A stretch of DNA of 49,693 bases from Saccoglossus kowalevskii (taxonomy: Eukaryota; Hemichordata; Enteropneusta; Harrimaniidae): assembly GCF_000003605.2 (NCBI RefSeq), contig NW_003122907.1, forward strand, positions 539,788-589,480. Reading direction: 5' to 3'. The notes beneath the pieces were generated by a model. It saw nothing but the letters and a program-made list of their open reading frames with translations. It was not told the DNA's origin and did no database searches. The position numbers were made by a program, and so were the translations under genes. How positions within the stretch are numbered: position 1 is the stretch's first letter; every line of letters starts with the position of its first letter. Shown one piece after another: positions 1 through 10,800 of this stretch.

Positions 1-1223
1 TGTATAAAAGTCTCAGAACACATTATAAAAACAAAGATTCGACTTGAACACAAAGCGAATAACAAAATAACTTATGTCTAAAATTATTTTATTTTTTTCC
101 CCCATACTGCAAGTGATTAAACAAAAATGGGTTGATAATGCATGTCAACATCAAGCTACAGTTACCTTATACTCCACAGTTCATTGAGGAGTTCAGCGGG
201 AATTGTATTCCTCCTCGATCACCTACCCTGCTTACAAGCTTTAAGTAGACAATGTCATAATGCTGAAAATTCCTCAATAAACAATGGATACACACTGTAA
301 CCATAGTAACTGTGACTTATGAATTACTGGACAAGATCCTGGCTCTGTGGAGGACAGATTATACAAATCTACTGTACATTAGAAGTCCCTAAGTATAAAT
401 AGCACCATCTAGTATATTTGTGTGAATTTGTGAACCACCCCCTCTAGAGTTCATGATTGGTAAACTAAATATGGAAGATTACAACAAACAGACTGAAGCA
501 TATTGTTCTAAATGTACTCTTAAAGATCCTGTACTCAAATTGTACTTCACATTTTAAGTATCAAGCTTTATATGCGTTCATTACCTTATTATCCAAAACC
601 ACATTAAAAATGTAAACTCAATTGAAAGCTATAGATGTATGCAATACAAGGAGCCAATCAGGAAATGTAAAAGCAATCACATGATTTCTTCCAAAATGTC
701 AGTCAGCCATGACAGATGGAAACATTTACAAGATATACAAAAACAAATCAATAATTTAGAGAATATTTTTCATTACATGCACTTTTATCTGTCTTGAGAC
801 GATTGTTCTAACTTCATTCAGTTCTAAGTTTGTGTAAAAAGTACCCCCTAGCTCCCCAAAATTAAATGTACATTGAAAACTAACAGGTGCAACTCAACTT
901 GAATTTAGAGAGAAGGTTAGGGGTGCTTCCACAGGTGTAAAATTGCAATACATCATATACTGGATATACCTGGTCCTTAATTATAGCACCACTGGGTAAT
1001 TCCCGCCATTTCTTAAAAGTAATATTGACGAGAGTAGATTTTAACTTGCATTTTTTCACATACCTACATGTAATTGCATTTTGATATCACACCTGTAAAA
1101 GTACACCACAAAAGCTTTCTCGAAAATCCACGACTCCCTAACTCCCCATTATTACAAACATCAGAAAAAGATCCTGCCACAATAATTCATCCCATTTTAT
1201 AAAAAAAAGATTCCAATTCCACT
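1..1223 (-). other. SELENOM 3' UTR and downstream flank
   Basis: This is AT-rich sequence after the SELENOM stop. On the minus strand an AATAAA-type signal lies near 88-93, which could end the mRNA after about 1.1 kb of 3' UTR. A selenoprotein mRNA needs a SECIS hairpin here. I searched by eye for RTGA...GA quartets with complementary arms and found only one weak candidate, at 179-222 (see findings). No other gene is visible. Confidence 0.5.
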
Positions 1224-4200
1224 TTATAATTCAACTTTTCCAGTTTTCCTTTTATCTGCTTTGTCTTCTGGTTCCTCTTCCTTAGTTTCTTTCTCCACTA
1301 TTCTTTCCACATAGGGACCAGTTTTAAACTCCTCCGGCACTTCGCCATCTTTTTCATCTTTTTTATAAAAACCTTTGCTTTTTAATAAATGATTGCATTC
1401 ATCCCTATCATATACGCTCAGATCAATTTTCTGTAAAGTAAACACAACAGTTTGTTACACATTGTGCTTGACCCGTGTCTAAATCACCCGCACACCAGAC
1501 CAGACCATATCACGTATGCAATTTTGAGTAGAGATCAATTCTCTCAACAATAGTGACATCGAGTATTCATCTTTCTGTAATTTTCACTAAATTTAATTTC
1601 AAAATTAATTGGCCAGGCAAGAACAATTCCCAAATTCATTTTTTTCAGAATACAGTATACAGGTCATGTTAGATGAACAAAGACAAAACTATTTTTTTGT
1701 TTTACCTCCACGACCTCTCCTTCTGCATCCAGTAAGAGAAGATCAGGGTTACGACCTGGCATTGCTTTGAATTCTACATTATGACTGAAAAAAATAGTTA
1801 AGGTGAAAACTTTGTTTCAAGTGACGTTACTAAGCTAAGAGTCTTATCCCTAAGCATGTTCATATCAGGCGAACAAATGAGTAAACAAAAAAATAAAATA
1901 CTAGCCAACAGATGAATTTGTAAAAGTTGTGGCGTTGAAATTTCTTGAGGGTTTTAACAAATTAATAAATTACCGAAAATCACAGCAAAGTAATGCAGTT
2001 TAGATTTAAAATGTCTTTATCGTCTGCAAACATGATTATCTATACTGTACTGCTATACTATAATTATGTTAGTTCTATTTTTAGTAAGAACTTGTAATAA
2101 TCATTACAAACATTATTTGTGATACTTAATCAACTCTCTGAGCATCATCATTTTTCAGGTTTTAGTCTGTACATGACAAAAGTTGACTCTGGCACTAAAA
2201 GGGATTATATGAAAGCTACAAACATTAAAGCACTCTGCAATCTATTCATAGTAGACATGGAGTGGGGTTCAGGAGCTCTACGCTTACTGGCCTACTTGTG
2301 CCTTACTGTAGTGTCCCACAAATACCATTTTCACAACAAATACTGTGCAACTTGAAAAAGTATCAAATTAACATCAATTACAGTTCATTCCGAAGAAGCA
2401 TATTTTCATCAGAATTCAATGTAAAGATAGAGAAATTGAGCAAGCAGTAGACTGAAATTGTTAACCTTAAACACACATCCAATGCATGTTGGTCACTTGA
2501 GAATATTATTAAACTTAAAGGCTTTTGTTTCAACAAGAGTGATGCAAGTACAAAAGCAAATGTTTACTAAAATGATTGGCTTACATGTAACGTATACCTG
2601 TTTACATGATTATATTTTATACTCTAAATTTATTTGTACATATCTATCATGTTTACATTTGGTTGTTTTTTTCCCTTTTTACGACAACGCAAGAGAAAAT
2701 TATGCTAATGTCACTGGGCTTTAAACATAGCACTGATGACCAATTACGCAATGGGTAAGAGCATTGGCATCCTAAACTGGATTATTTGAAAAATACATGT
2801 GCATGAAATGTTAGACCTACTTGTTGCTGGGAAAAGATTTTGGCATTTAAAAAAGCCTCCTAGATACATCAGAAACTGAATTGAGAGTAAGTATACTAAA
2901 TTATTCAGTATTAAAATGAGTAGATACCAGAGTTCGTTAATCCCATACAAATGATAGGTAACATATGGTGTGAGATTTAATTTGAGCGTTCTTAAAATCA
3001 TCCAACCCCAGTGGTGATTGACACAAGTCTTTTAGAGTAGCGTGGTCGATAAATTTGAATATGGTGATTATATTGCCATGAAAAATCAAGTTTCTATATT
3101 TCATGCTTTAGTTCAATGATTAACAAGAAATTGTAATTCTTGTGTTAATTTTACCTGATACTGCTCATAGATGTAAAATTTACTCTATTTAAAAGCATCT
3201 CTAAAATAGCATATAACCAATAGTTGCATTTATTGAATACTAGACCTTAGACACACCCATGTCATTCCTGTACAAGTGCATGCACAGATAATAGCAAATA
3301 TGGTAAAAATAATTATAATTAAAAAATAAATATTTGTGATCCGGCATTTCAAAATATATATCTTTTCATGAAGAGAATCATTATAAATTCATAATATTTT
3401 ATATTTCCACTATAACCAGCATAACTGAAATTAATTATTTCTCTACTGTTGAAGGCACGGAATGACAATATGTCATGACCACACAAATGTAAACAATGCC
3501 TGTCAATCACAACCTCACTTTATAAGGTAATACTAGATTGTCAGATAACATGTTTTATTGAGTTTAAAGTGCAGATATGATGGTATGATATGCAAATAAT
3601 ATAAAAATACAAGATCAGAGTAAAATTATATCACCCAACCGATGTACTACGTGATGGTATACTTTATAGGAAAATGGACGAGAAAAGGAAATCATGAATA
3701 AACAAGCAAAGCCACCCCAATATCAACATATGTCACAGTACAATGTGTTTGAGTACATAATTAGGATTAATTCGTATAAGCTTTCGAAGGCGGTAATTGT
3801 AACCATATTGCATCAGTTAAGTAACCAATCACAATAAGCCACACTGCTGTTACTCCATGGTCAGATTAAAAGGCATACATGCATAAACAATGAGTTAGAA
3901 ACTAAATCAGATACTTTAGTTCCCATCTCTTATTTTGGACAGGGCCAACCAAATGTACATAAAAACTGAATTTAATTGCCAAACATGTGGAATTATGATT
4001 TAATTAATGCACAGAAATGAAATTTTAATATTAACATTGTTTTCTATTACTACAATGTCCATATGGCAGGGATTAATGGCAATAATACATCCAGGGGCTC
4101 AAGCCAAAGATATAATCTTCACTGTATCTAGTTTTATAATCTCCATCATTTCTACATCAGCTTCATGTTGAAGCATGCCTTACTTGAGAGCACTATGTAA

Positions 4201-7200
4201 CAAACGTTCTGTATTTGTTGCTGATTCTATGAGGCTGCTGCACATTGACACTGGGAAATGTTTAAAAAAAAAAAATACTATGAAAAATGTATTCAGTCGG
4301 TGCCATGATTGCATTTGTCTATAGTAAATATGGTTCAATATGGCCAATTTTTTTTAGTGTAATACACTATGTATTATGCGAGACCATGTGGGCAGGTTCA
4401 TTTTCTTATCAATTTTTATAACCTTTGACCTTGTTTATTCATACCACATTTAATTGACAGTATAATTCTCAGAATCATCATTTTAAGAACCATCTGTTTT
4501 TTTCTGCATTACATTTTATGAATATAATCCTATGGGGACTTGCACACGCAGCATCAAAAAATACTATTTTTTGTAAGCACCACACATTTAATTAGTTAAT
4601 GAGATCGTTTCACACCATAAAATTTATACCAGACAGGATCTAAGGCACTGCCGTTGTTTTTCGCCACTCAAGTGTAGTAGTTGCTGTTCACGAGTTCACC
4701 TCTGTCGCATTCATTGTATGCACGCTATTGATGATTAAAGCGAGTCGAGTTGTACCGTTTTTTGATGTGTTACAGTTTCAGTTCATCACCTAACTTTTGA
4801 GAAGACCCCCTCCCCCAGACAGACCTCAAATTAATTGAATTCAATCCCTCATTTGTGTTAAACGCTAAACTCAAAATGAAGCTGGTGACGAAAATTGTAA
4901 AGGATACAAAAAAGGCAAATCCTCAAAGATGAATTTCTTCACTTTGGGAAGCCTGTTCAGTCGTCATCCTTGGCAACTCTGAAAAAAAGAAAAACAGAAA
5001 ACATGAATCAGAATTACACAGGTAATATTTATTTCACAGAATTCAACATCTAGTGTGACTGTTCAAATTTTGTCTAAATAATACTGTAAAATACTTTATT
5101 TTAGCTGGAATTAATTTTTGCTGAAAAGACATTTTTGGTGTTTTGTATGTACACGGCAATTTATTTTCACTAATTTTTGACATATTGAATGTAAAATATA
5201 GGAAAAAAGATATAGTTGCTGGATTTTATTTTCACTGAATCATTCCTTCAGCGAAAATAGCGAAAATTAATTCCAAGTGAAAATAAAGTATTCTACATTA
5301 TTTTACACAAGTTGCATTTATCACATGGGACCCATATTGACACAGCATGTTGCAAAAAATAGCAGCCTTTGGCACAAATTTTACTCTGTACAACGGGCAG
5401 CATATGGTTCTATAAAGCCGGGCATGTTAATATTTCTATGGTACTATTTAGTAGTTTTTTTCGTTGCTGGCACTGCTCACAGACACAATTTACATCATCA
5501 ATCACCTATTCCCTACCGTTATTTAGAATATCAATGGAAAGTTCAAATTACTCAGTAGTAAGGCCAGAATTTTTTTTTATTCTTTGTTTCTCGAGTTTTT
5601 TTGAGGAGGGCGAAAAAAAAATAAAATTAATTCTTTTTTCCCCATTAGATTTGTGTGATTCTCAAAGAATTGTAAGTGAGATCATTGATTGGAGAGAAGA
5701 AATGAAATAAAATTGTATTCCATGTACTGGTATAACCTTGTTTCTCATCTGCGCAAGACTTCGGTACTTTGATCACGATACTCCCACGAAAATGCAACTT
5801 GGGTTTGTTATGCGGCGGGCGGAAAAAAATGAAGATAAAATAAGTTTTTTTAGCAATTTTTTGCACTTACAAGTCGGCGAGCGCGAGAAATTACGCTGAA
5901 ATACAATTTTATTTTTATTTCATTTTCGGCTCCTGTTTATTCGGCGGGTTCGCGAAACAAGGGATAATAAAAGTCTGGTCTAATTCTTTGCAAACCTAGC
6001 AGTCCATATGAGCTACCATTTCCCAAATATAACCATTATAGTAAATAATACATATATTAGATAGTGTTTGGGCCATGGGCTACTACTGAGAAGTCATGGA
6101 CTGGGAAAGACACTTTATATCGATTCAAACCATAGTGTTATTCCACACATGAATTCAAAACACAACCTAATTTTTATATAATGTGTTTACATAAATGACA
6201 ACAAATACAGTATGGTAATAATAATATCAGCTTTCCTTGATAATTTTGTATTTGTCAATTTAACTGTCTTTCATCCATTGAAAAATACTTATCACTGTTA
6301 GAACAAAATAAAAAACAATGATTTATGAATGTCTTTGAGACTGTTTACAGTTACTCTCGGGGGAAAAACTCGGACATGAGAAATACATGTACTAAAAAAT
6401 AGGACTTGCACAGGTAACCCAATAGATGTTGATAATTCATCTAATTTTGTGAGGTTTTGTGTGCATGTATTACATGTTTTTCTTTATTTTACAGAGAAAG
6501 TTACAGATATTCACCAGTAATCTACTAATTATTTTTTTTTATATACACGAAGAACGGAACTGCACGCAGGACTGACAGCTTAATGTCACCTCCATCTGGA
6601 AGCTATTCTGGCAAATTATGATTGTTACAAGCCTGCAAAGTGGGCAGTATATTCACTCACACTTTTGCTGTTGAGTAGGCACACAACCACCGGAGTATCA
6701 AACCTTCAATCAACCCAATGCTGACATTACGTTTGCAAACATATTCACATTTACTGTTTTATATAATTGTTATAACCATGCATTGGCGATGACAAAAGTA
6801 GGGTAATGCAAATTTAATTGCCAGCAAGTTAATGACAGATTATATCTGCGGTACCAAAACTTGCATAATTACTATGGATTATTACCAGTATTCAGCGACA
6901 GCTCAGATACATCAACCGTAATGAATCATAGCAATGTCACTTCACTAATTTAATAATTATGAATATCTGATCATGTTCTAACAAATTCCAAAATGATTGC
7001 TCGCATGACCCTATATATATATATATATATAATCAGCTTTTACTTCCTGTTTTCTAATTTCTAATTTCACTATCTGCATTGAATAGTATCACAAATTTGA
7101 TCATACAAGTACCAATTTTGTGAAAGTGATCTATTTTAATGTTGAAGTATATTGGAAAATATATTTATATACATTTTCGCACAGTCTGGAACTTAATGCA

Positions 7201-7574
7201 TTGCAGATCTCATGAACTCAAAGCCATGGATCTCCTTTACATTTAACGCATCTCTGATTTAATATACATTAGAATTAATCAATAATAAACATTAAAGAAA
7301 TCAAGGAAAAATAAAATTGTAATGTCAATCATAATATTCCTTTTTGTCAAATTTAAACATTATTATGTCCACGTGTACTTATGGCCGCAGATGTTTACGA
7401 TAAAACATGTTGAGATGGCAAAAATACTGTACCATTGGTTCGCTCCAATATTTCGCTGTAAATACACATTATTTTACATACCTCAACTCTGGCGCTCATA
7501 ATTGGCTTCTTTTCAGCGTCTTCTGATAGCGCCAGCGCAAGAAATGCGCTGAAAAACAGCAATTTGTTCATCAT
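1224..7574 (-). CDS. SELENOM: Selenoprotein M, complete, 4 exons, in-frame UGA as selenocysteine
   Basis: Exons on the minus strand: 7482-7574, 4908-4978, 1706-1784 and 1224-1430 (stop 1224-1226). All introns are GT-AG and phases fit, giving 149 residues (family about 145). Residues 1-17 form a hydrophobic signal peptide (start MMNKLLFFSAFLALAL). Exon 1 ends in ARVE and exon 2 opens SCQGU-RLNRL, with TGA at 4964-4966; this matches the ARVE-TCGGU-QLNRL core of the family, a thioredoxin-like CxxU redox motif. Exon 3 carries PFFHNVEF and the PGRNPDLLLLD stretch. Exon 4 carries the helix ending KGFYKK, an acidic/lysine tail and C-terminal KVEL, which resembles an ER-retention signal. The family acts in the ER lumen in thiol redox and calcium handling. 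The first ATG of two adjacent ones was taken as start. Standard gene callers would break this gene at the TGA. No convincing SECIS was found, although the 3' UTR lies inside the window. A Cys or non-Sec reading is excluded unless the TGA is a sequencing error. Confidence 0.93.
1785..4907 (-). other. SELENOM intron 2, no recognised element
   Basis: This is an AT-rich intron of about 3.1 kb. Short open frames inside it show no family resemblance and no splice-consistent extension. I see no tandem repeat or inverted-repeat element in it. Confidence 0.6.
4964..4966 (-). other. SELENOM: Selenocysteine (UGA) codon of SELENOM
   Basis: On the minus strand the codons AGT TGC CAA GGA TGA CGA read S-C-Q-G-U-R. 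The frame stays open on both sides of the TGA with family-specific sequence (RLNRLPKVKKF), and the exon uses a good acceptor and a phase-matched donor. This is the expected position of Sec in the C-x-x-U motif of selenoprotein M. Confidence 0.9.
5082..5298. mobile_element. Palindromic MITE, family A (TACTGTAAAATAC ends)
   Basis: The element begins TACTGTAAAATACTTTATTT and ends with the near-complement AAAATAAAGTATTCTACA. Internal stretches such as GAAAATAAATTCC and its complement also mirror each other. Related copies lie at 26382-26563, 38126-38337, 40188-40398 and 41836-42047, with a truncated one near 25716-25855. It has no coding capacity and sits in SELENOM intron 1. Confidence 0.8.
5736..5963. 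mobile_element. Possible short inverted-repeat element
   Basis: CCTTGTTTC at 5736-5744 is mirrored by GAAACAAGG near 5954-5962. The enclosed DNA is more GC-rich than its surroundings (GGCGGGCGG, TCGGCGAGCGCGAG). The terminal repeat is short and I see no clear target duplication, so the boundaries are tentative. The rest of SELENOM intron 1 (to 7481) shows only an (AT)n run near 7013-7032. Confidence 0.35.
7013..7032. repeat. (AT)n microsatellite
   Basis: A run of alternating T and A of about 20 bases inside SELENOM intron 1. Confidence 0.85.
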
Positions 7575-7867
7575 GTTTACGTAACTCTTGTTCACACCGG
7601 CCTTGCCAATAATCTGAATCAATGTGTTGTCGGTTTCCTATTTGTAGTCGGGAGTTCCGGGGGCAAAGGTCACACGCGCGTTTGAGCTGGTTAACTCCTA
7701 ATGCACGCACCAATATTTTAACCATCATATCGTTATATCTGAGGAACTGTTATTATAACGTTACCGCCATAATAGCGGTCGTGAGCGATTTATGAATAAA
7801 ATAAAATAAAAAACATACATTAAAAAGTATTTACCCAGAATGCCTTAGAAAGTCACGTTGATCCAAC
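7575..7867. promoter_or_regulatory. Shared bidirectional promoter region of SELENOM and PRPF19
   Basis: The start codons of the two divergent genes are 293 bp apart (7574 minus, 7868 plus), so both promoters and 5' UTRs must fit here unless upstream non-coding exons exist. The stretch is richer in CG dinucleotides than the flanks (CACACGCGCG near 7672, TAGCGGTCGTGAGCG near 7774). No TATA box is evident at a sensible distance from either ATG. The PRPF19 start itself, AACATGGCGC, resembles a YY1 site, common at housekeeping gene starts. The architecture is seen directly; co-regulation is inference. Confidence 0.7.
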
Positions 7868-10800
7868 ATGGCGCTTGTCTGCTCAAGTAAGTAATGCTTC
7901 TTTATTATTTTCTTGGTTTTATTGGCTTACATTGAAACGGGAATATTTATTTACTGGATATTCTTATGCTGTAGATGTATAAAGTTGTTGGATTATATCT
8001 GGTACGCTCGTGAGTTAATACCGTTTCCAAGAAAACAACAAATTCTCGGGTTGTTAAACAAACTTTAGCCATACATACACAGTGTTCCATGCCATGCCTA
8101 TGAATCTAGGCGCGTAAACAAAGGGAATCCCGAGTTATTCTGAACTATCGTTATTGCTTTTAATTGTATTTTGCCCGTTTTTATTGTTTAACGGTGTATC
8201 ATCTTCTGTAGTCAACCTAAGTGCTGGAAGTTTGCCATATTTTGATCCAACTTTCAAAGTAGCAATGTTATGGCTTCTCTAATGTCACGTGTCCTTTTGT
8301 GTTGATTGGATTGGCTAACTGTGTTGTAATCTGTTGACATGTGTTGATTGATATTGATAGTAGTTAGGGGTATGTGTAAAAGCAAACAGACAATATTGAG
8401 GTCTGTGTATTGTTCTTATTTATTACACCTGTAATTTTTTCGGTCTGTACTTGATCAAAATTACGTTTTCAGAAATTGTATTTCAAATATGAAAGTTAGC
8501 ACAGTTTTTTTTATTTAAAAGATTCTTCATAACATTTAACAATAATGAAAGAACAGCGTATGTTACACGTGTGTGTGGTGTGTTGGCTTGGGCAGTTTTA
8601 TTTTGTCAATTAAGTAGGATAAAGAAGTAAAACATTACAAAGCTCAAAATGTCAAAAATGCGGAAAATGAAAAATAAATTAATATCAGTGTGCAGAGCTT
8701 AATTTGCTTTTTCAGATCACCAGCTTACCTTCACCTGATCGTACTGTGCAGTGTCTTTAACTCTTGAAAGCTTTGAAGTATCGGCATACTTAGCAATGTC
8801 TAGTGTGAATGAAATCACCATTACGTTCTTTTCAGTGCTATGTAAGCAAATACAGCAATACCATATTGAATTTTCAATAATACCGTAAGCTGTTTAATTT
8901 AGGCAGCTGGGCTGGTAATTAGTTTGTTAGAACATCAATAAAAAAATTTTACTATAATTATTTTCATTGATGAGCAGCCTTGGTAATAAGGACAAATAAA
9001 ATTAATTTATTGTTTCCGGTAATGATCTAAAAAAAATAATGGGTTAGGCTGAGAAAAAAAAATATCTGTTTCTCGTTTTCGCGTGCATCATTTTGAACTA
9101 TGCGCCTCGAACATTATTTTTTTCTTCTAAAGCATTCCAAAATCGCTTGTACTCGCACTTGTCTCAAATTTCCCCCATCTTTTTTTCTCTGTAAATTAAT
9201 CAAGATGTTTTGATCATATTGTAGAAAATGTCTATATATTATGCTGAATTGTTTTCTACTCGACATTTTACTATTATAGTTAGTCACGAAGTGCCGGAAC
9301 ATCCCGTGTTGTCACCAACCTCTGGTCACATATTTGAAAAAAGACTAATAGAGAAATATATCAGTGATAATGGTACTGATCCCATCAATGGTGAAGACCT
9401 CTCAGAAGACCAGTTGATTGACATCAAGGGTAAGTTGAGCTCAATACATGCCATATTGTTGGCGCACAATGCACCGATTGTGTTCTTATCAGGAAATAAA
9501 TATGTGGGCCAGAATTGTTCCATAAGTTTAGAGCGCATGATGCAATTACCTATCTGTGTTTAGAGAAGTATTTTGGTGCTCTGAAAATGGACGAAATGTT
9601 CTTAAATATTTGTTATTTGGTGATATTTCATTCCATATCAATAAATTGTCATGTGTATTTTCTTATTTCTGTTAAAGAGTGTGTCACATAAATCATTTTT
9701 AATGAGAACACTGCTTGTGATCTGTGGGGAACATTTCATATGAAACGACTCATCAACATTCATGAGTGAATTTTCATACAACAATTACATTCGATGGTTC
9801 TAGTTGTATTATGGAGGAAAATAAATTTACAATGTAGCTGTACATGTATACGAAAATGTACCATGAACGACAAACATGTCAGCTCCTAGTATGTCATTTG
9901 CTGATGATAAGTTTTAGTTAGGTTACCATGTTTTCAATATAATTGCACTGTTCCAGTAGTAGTGGCAGGGAATGAAAAAAAAACATTATACAACTAGCAA
10001 TGAAAACAATGGAATTTACCGTAAAATCTTTATTAGAAGCCGCATCCCTAATAGAAGTCGCACCCCTTTAAACATTCTTTTCAAACATTTGAGAACCAAA
10101 AATTCATTTTTTCTCTAATAGAAACCACATTCCCTCTGTTGCATTGTAGCATTTCAATAGAAGCCGTGGCTTCTAATACAGATTTTACAGTACTGTAGGA
10201 AGCTGTATCTGTATTCGTTCAAAAATGTATCAACACTCATTCCAATGTTGAAGAATTGGAGGAGATTGTTGTCGAACATTGAAGCGTTCAAGATTATTGA
10301 TGTCACAATCAAACAACTTCCTCAGTTTGCATTGGACACAGAAGTTCTATTAGCATATGACAGAATCGTGTCACTGAGTGCAAATATTTTTACAGTGCAA
10401 AACATCTTTTCCATTGCCATTTTAGGCTTTTACATTGATTAAATAATTACTACAAGCAGAAAGAAGATGTATAATAATAAGGTTATCATGAGAATATAGC
10501 AAAGTATGCACTCAGGCAGTATGGGGTCACATTAACTTCTGCTATGCATTCATTTATCGCCATGCTGCCTTCATGCATATTTTGTGGTGTTCTCGCCAAA
10601 ACCTTTTTTTTCTCATGACCTCACACAGTGTTCATATTTAGCACATATAGAGAATAGTGTTTGTGTTTAAGATAAAATTTACTTGTACATACTCATGAAT
10701 GTATTTTGCTTTTAGTGAGTCCCGTAGTGAAGCCACGCCCACCCACGGCTACAAGTATACCAGCTATATTGAAAGCTTTACAGGATGAATGGGATGCATG

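Noticed and set aside
1140-1190. SECIS candidate ATGAATTATT ... AATAATGGGGA
   Set aside because: The arms pair over six bases only, and the 3' side lacks a GA quartet in the right place.
9228-9563. 111-codon ORF as a stand-alone PRPF19 start (MSIYYAELF...)
   Set aside because: Homology begins at the splice acceptor (9280). The true start MALVCS lies in the tiny exon at 7868-7886, and the ORF end reads into intron 2.
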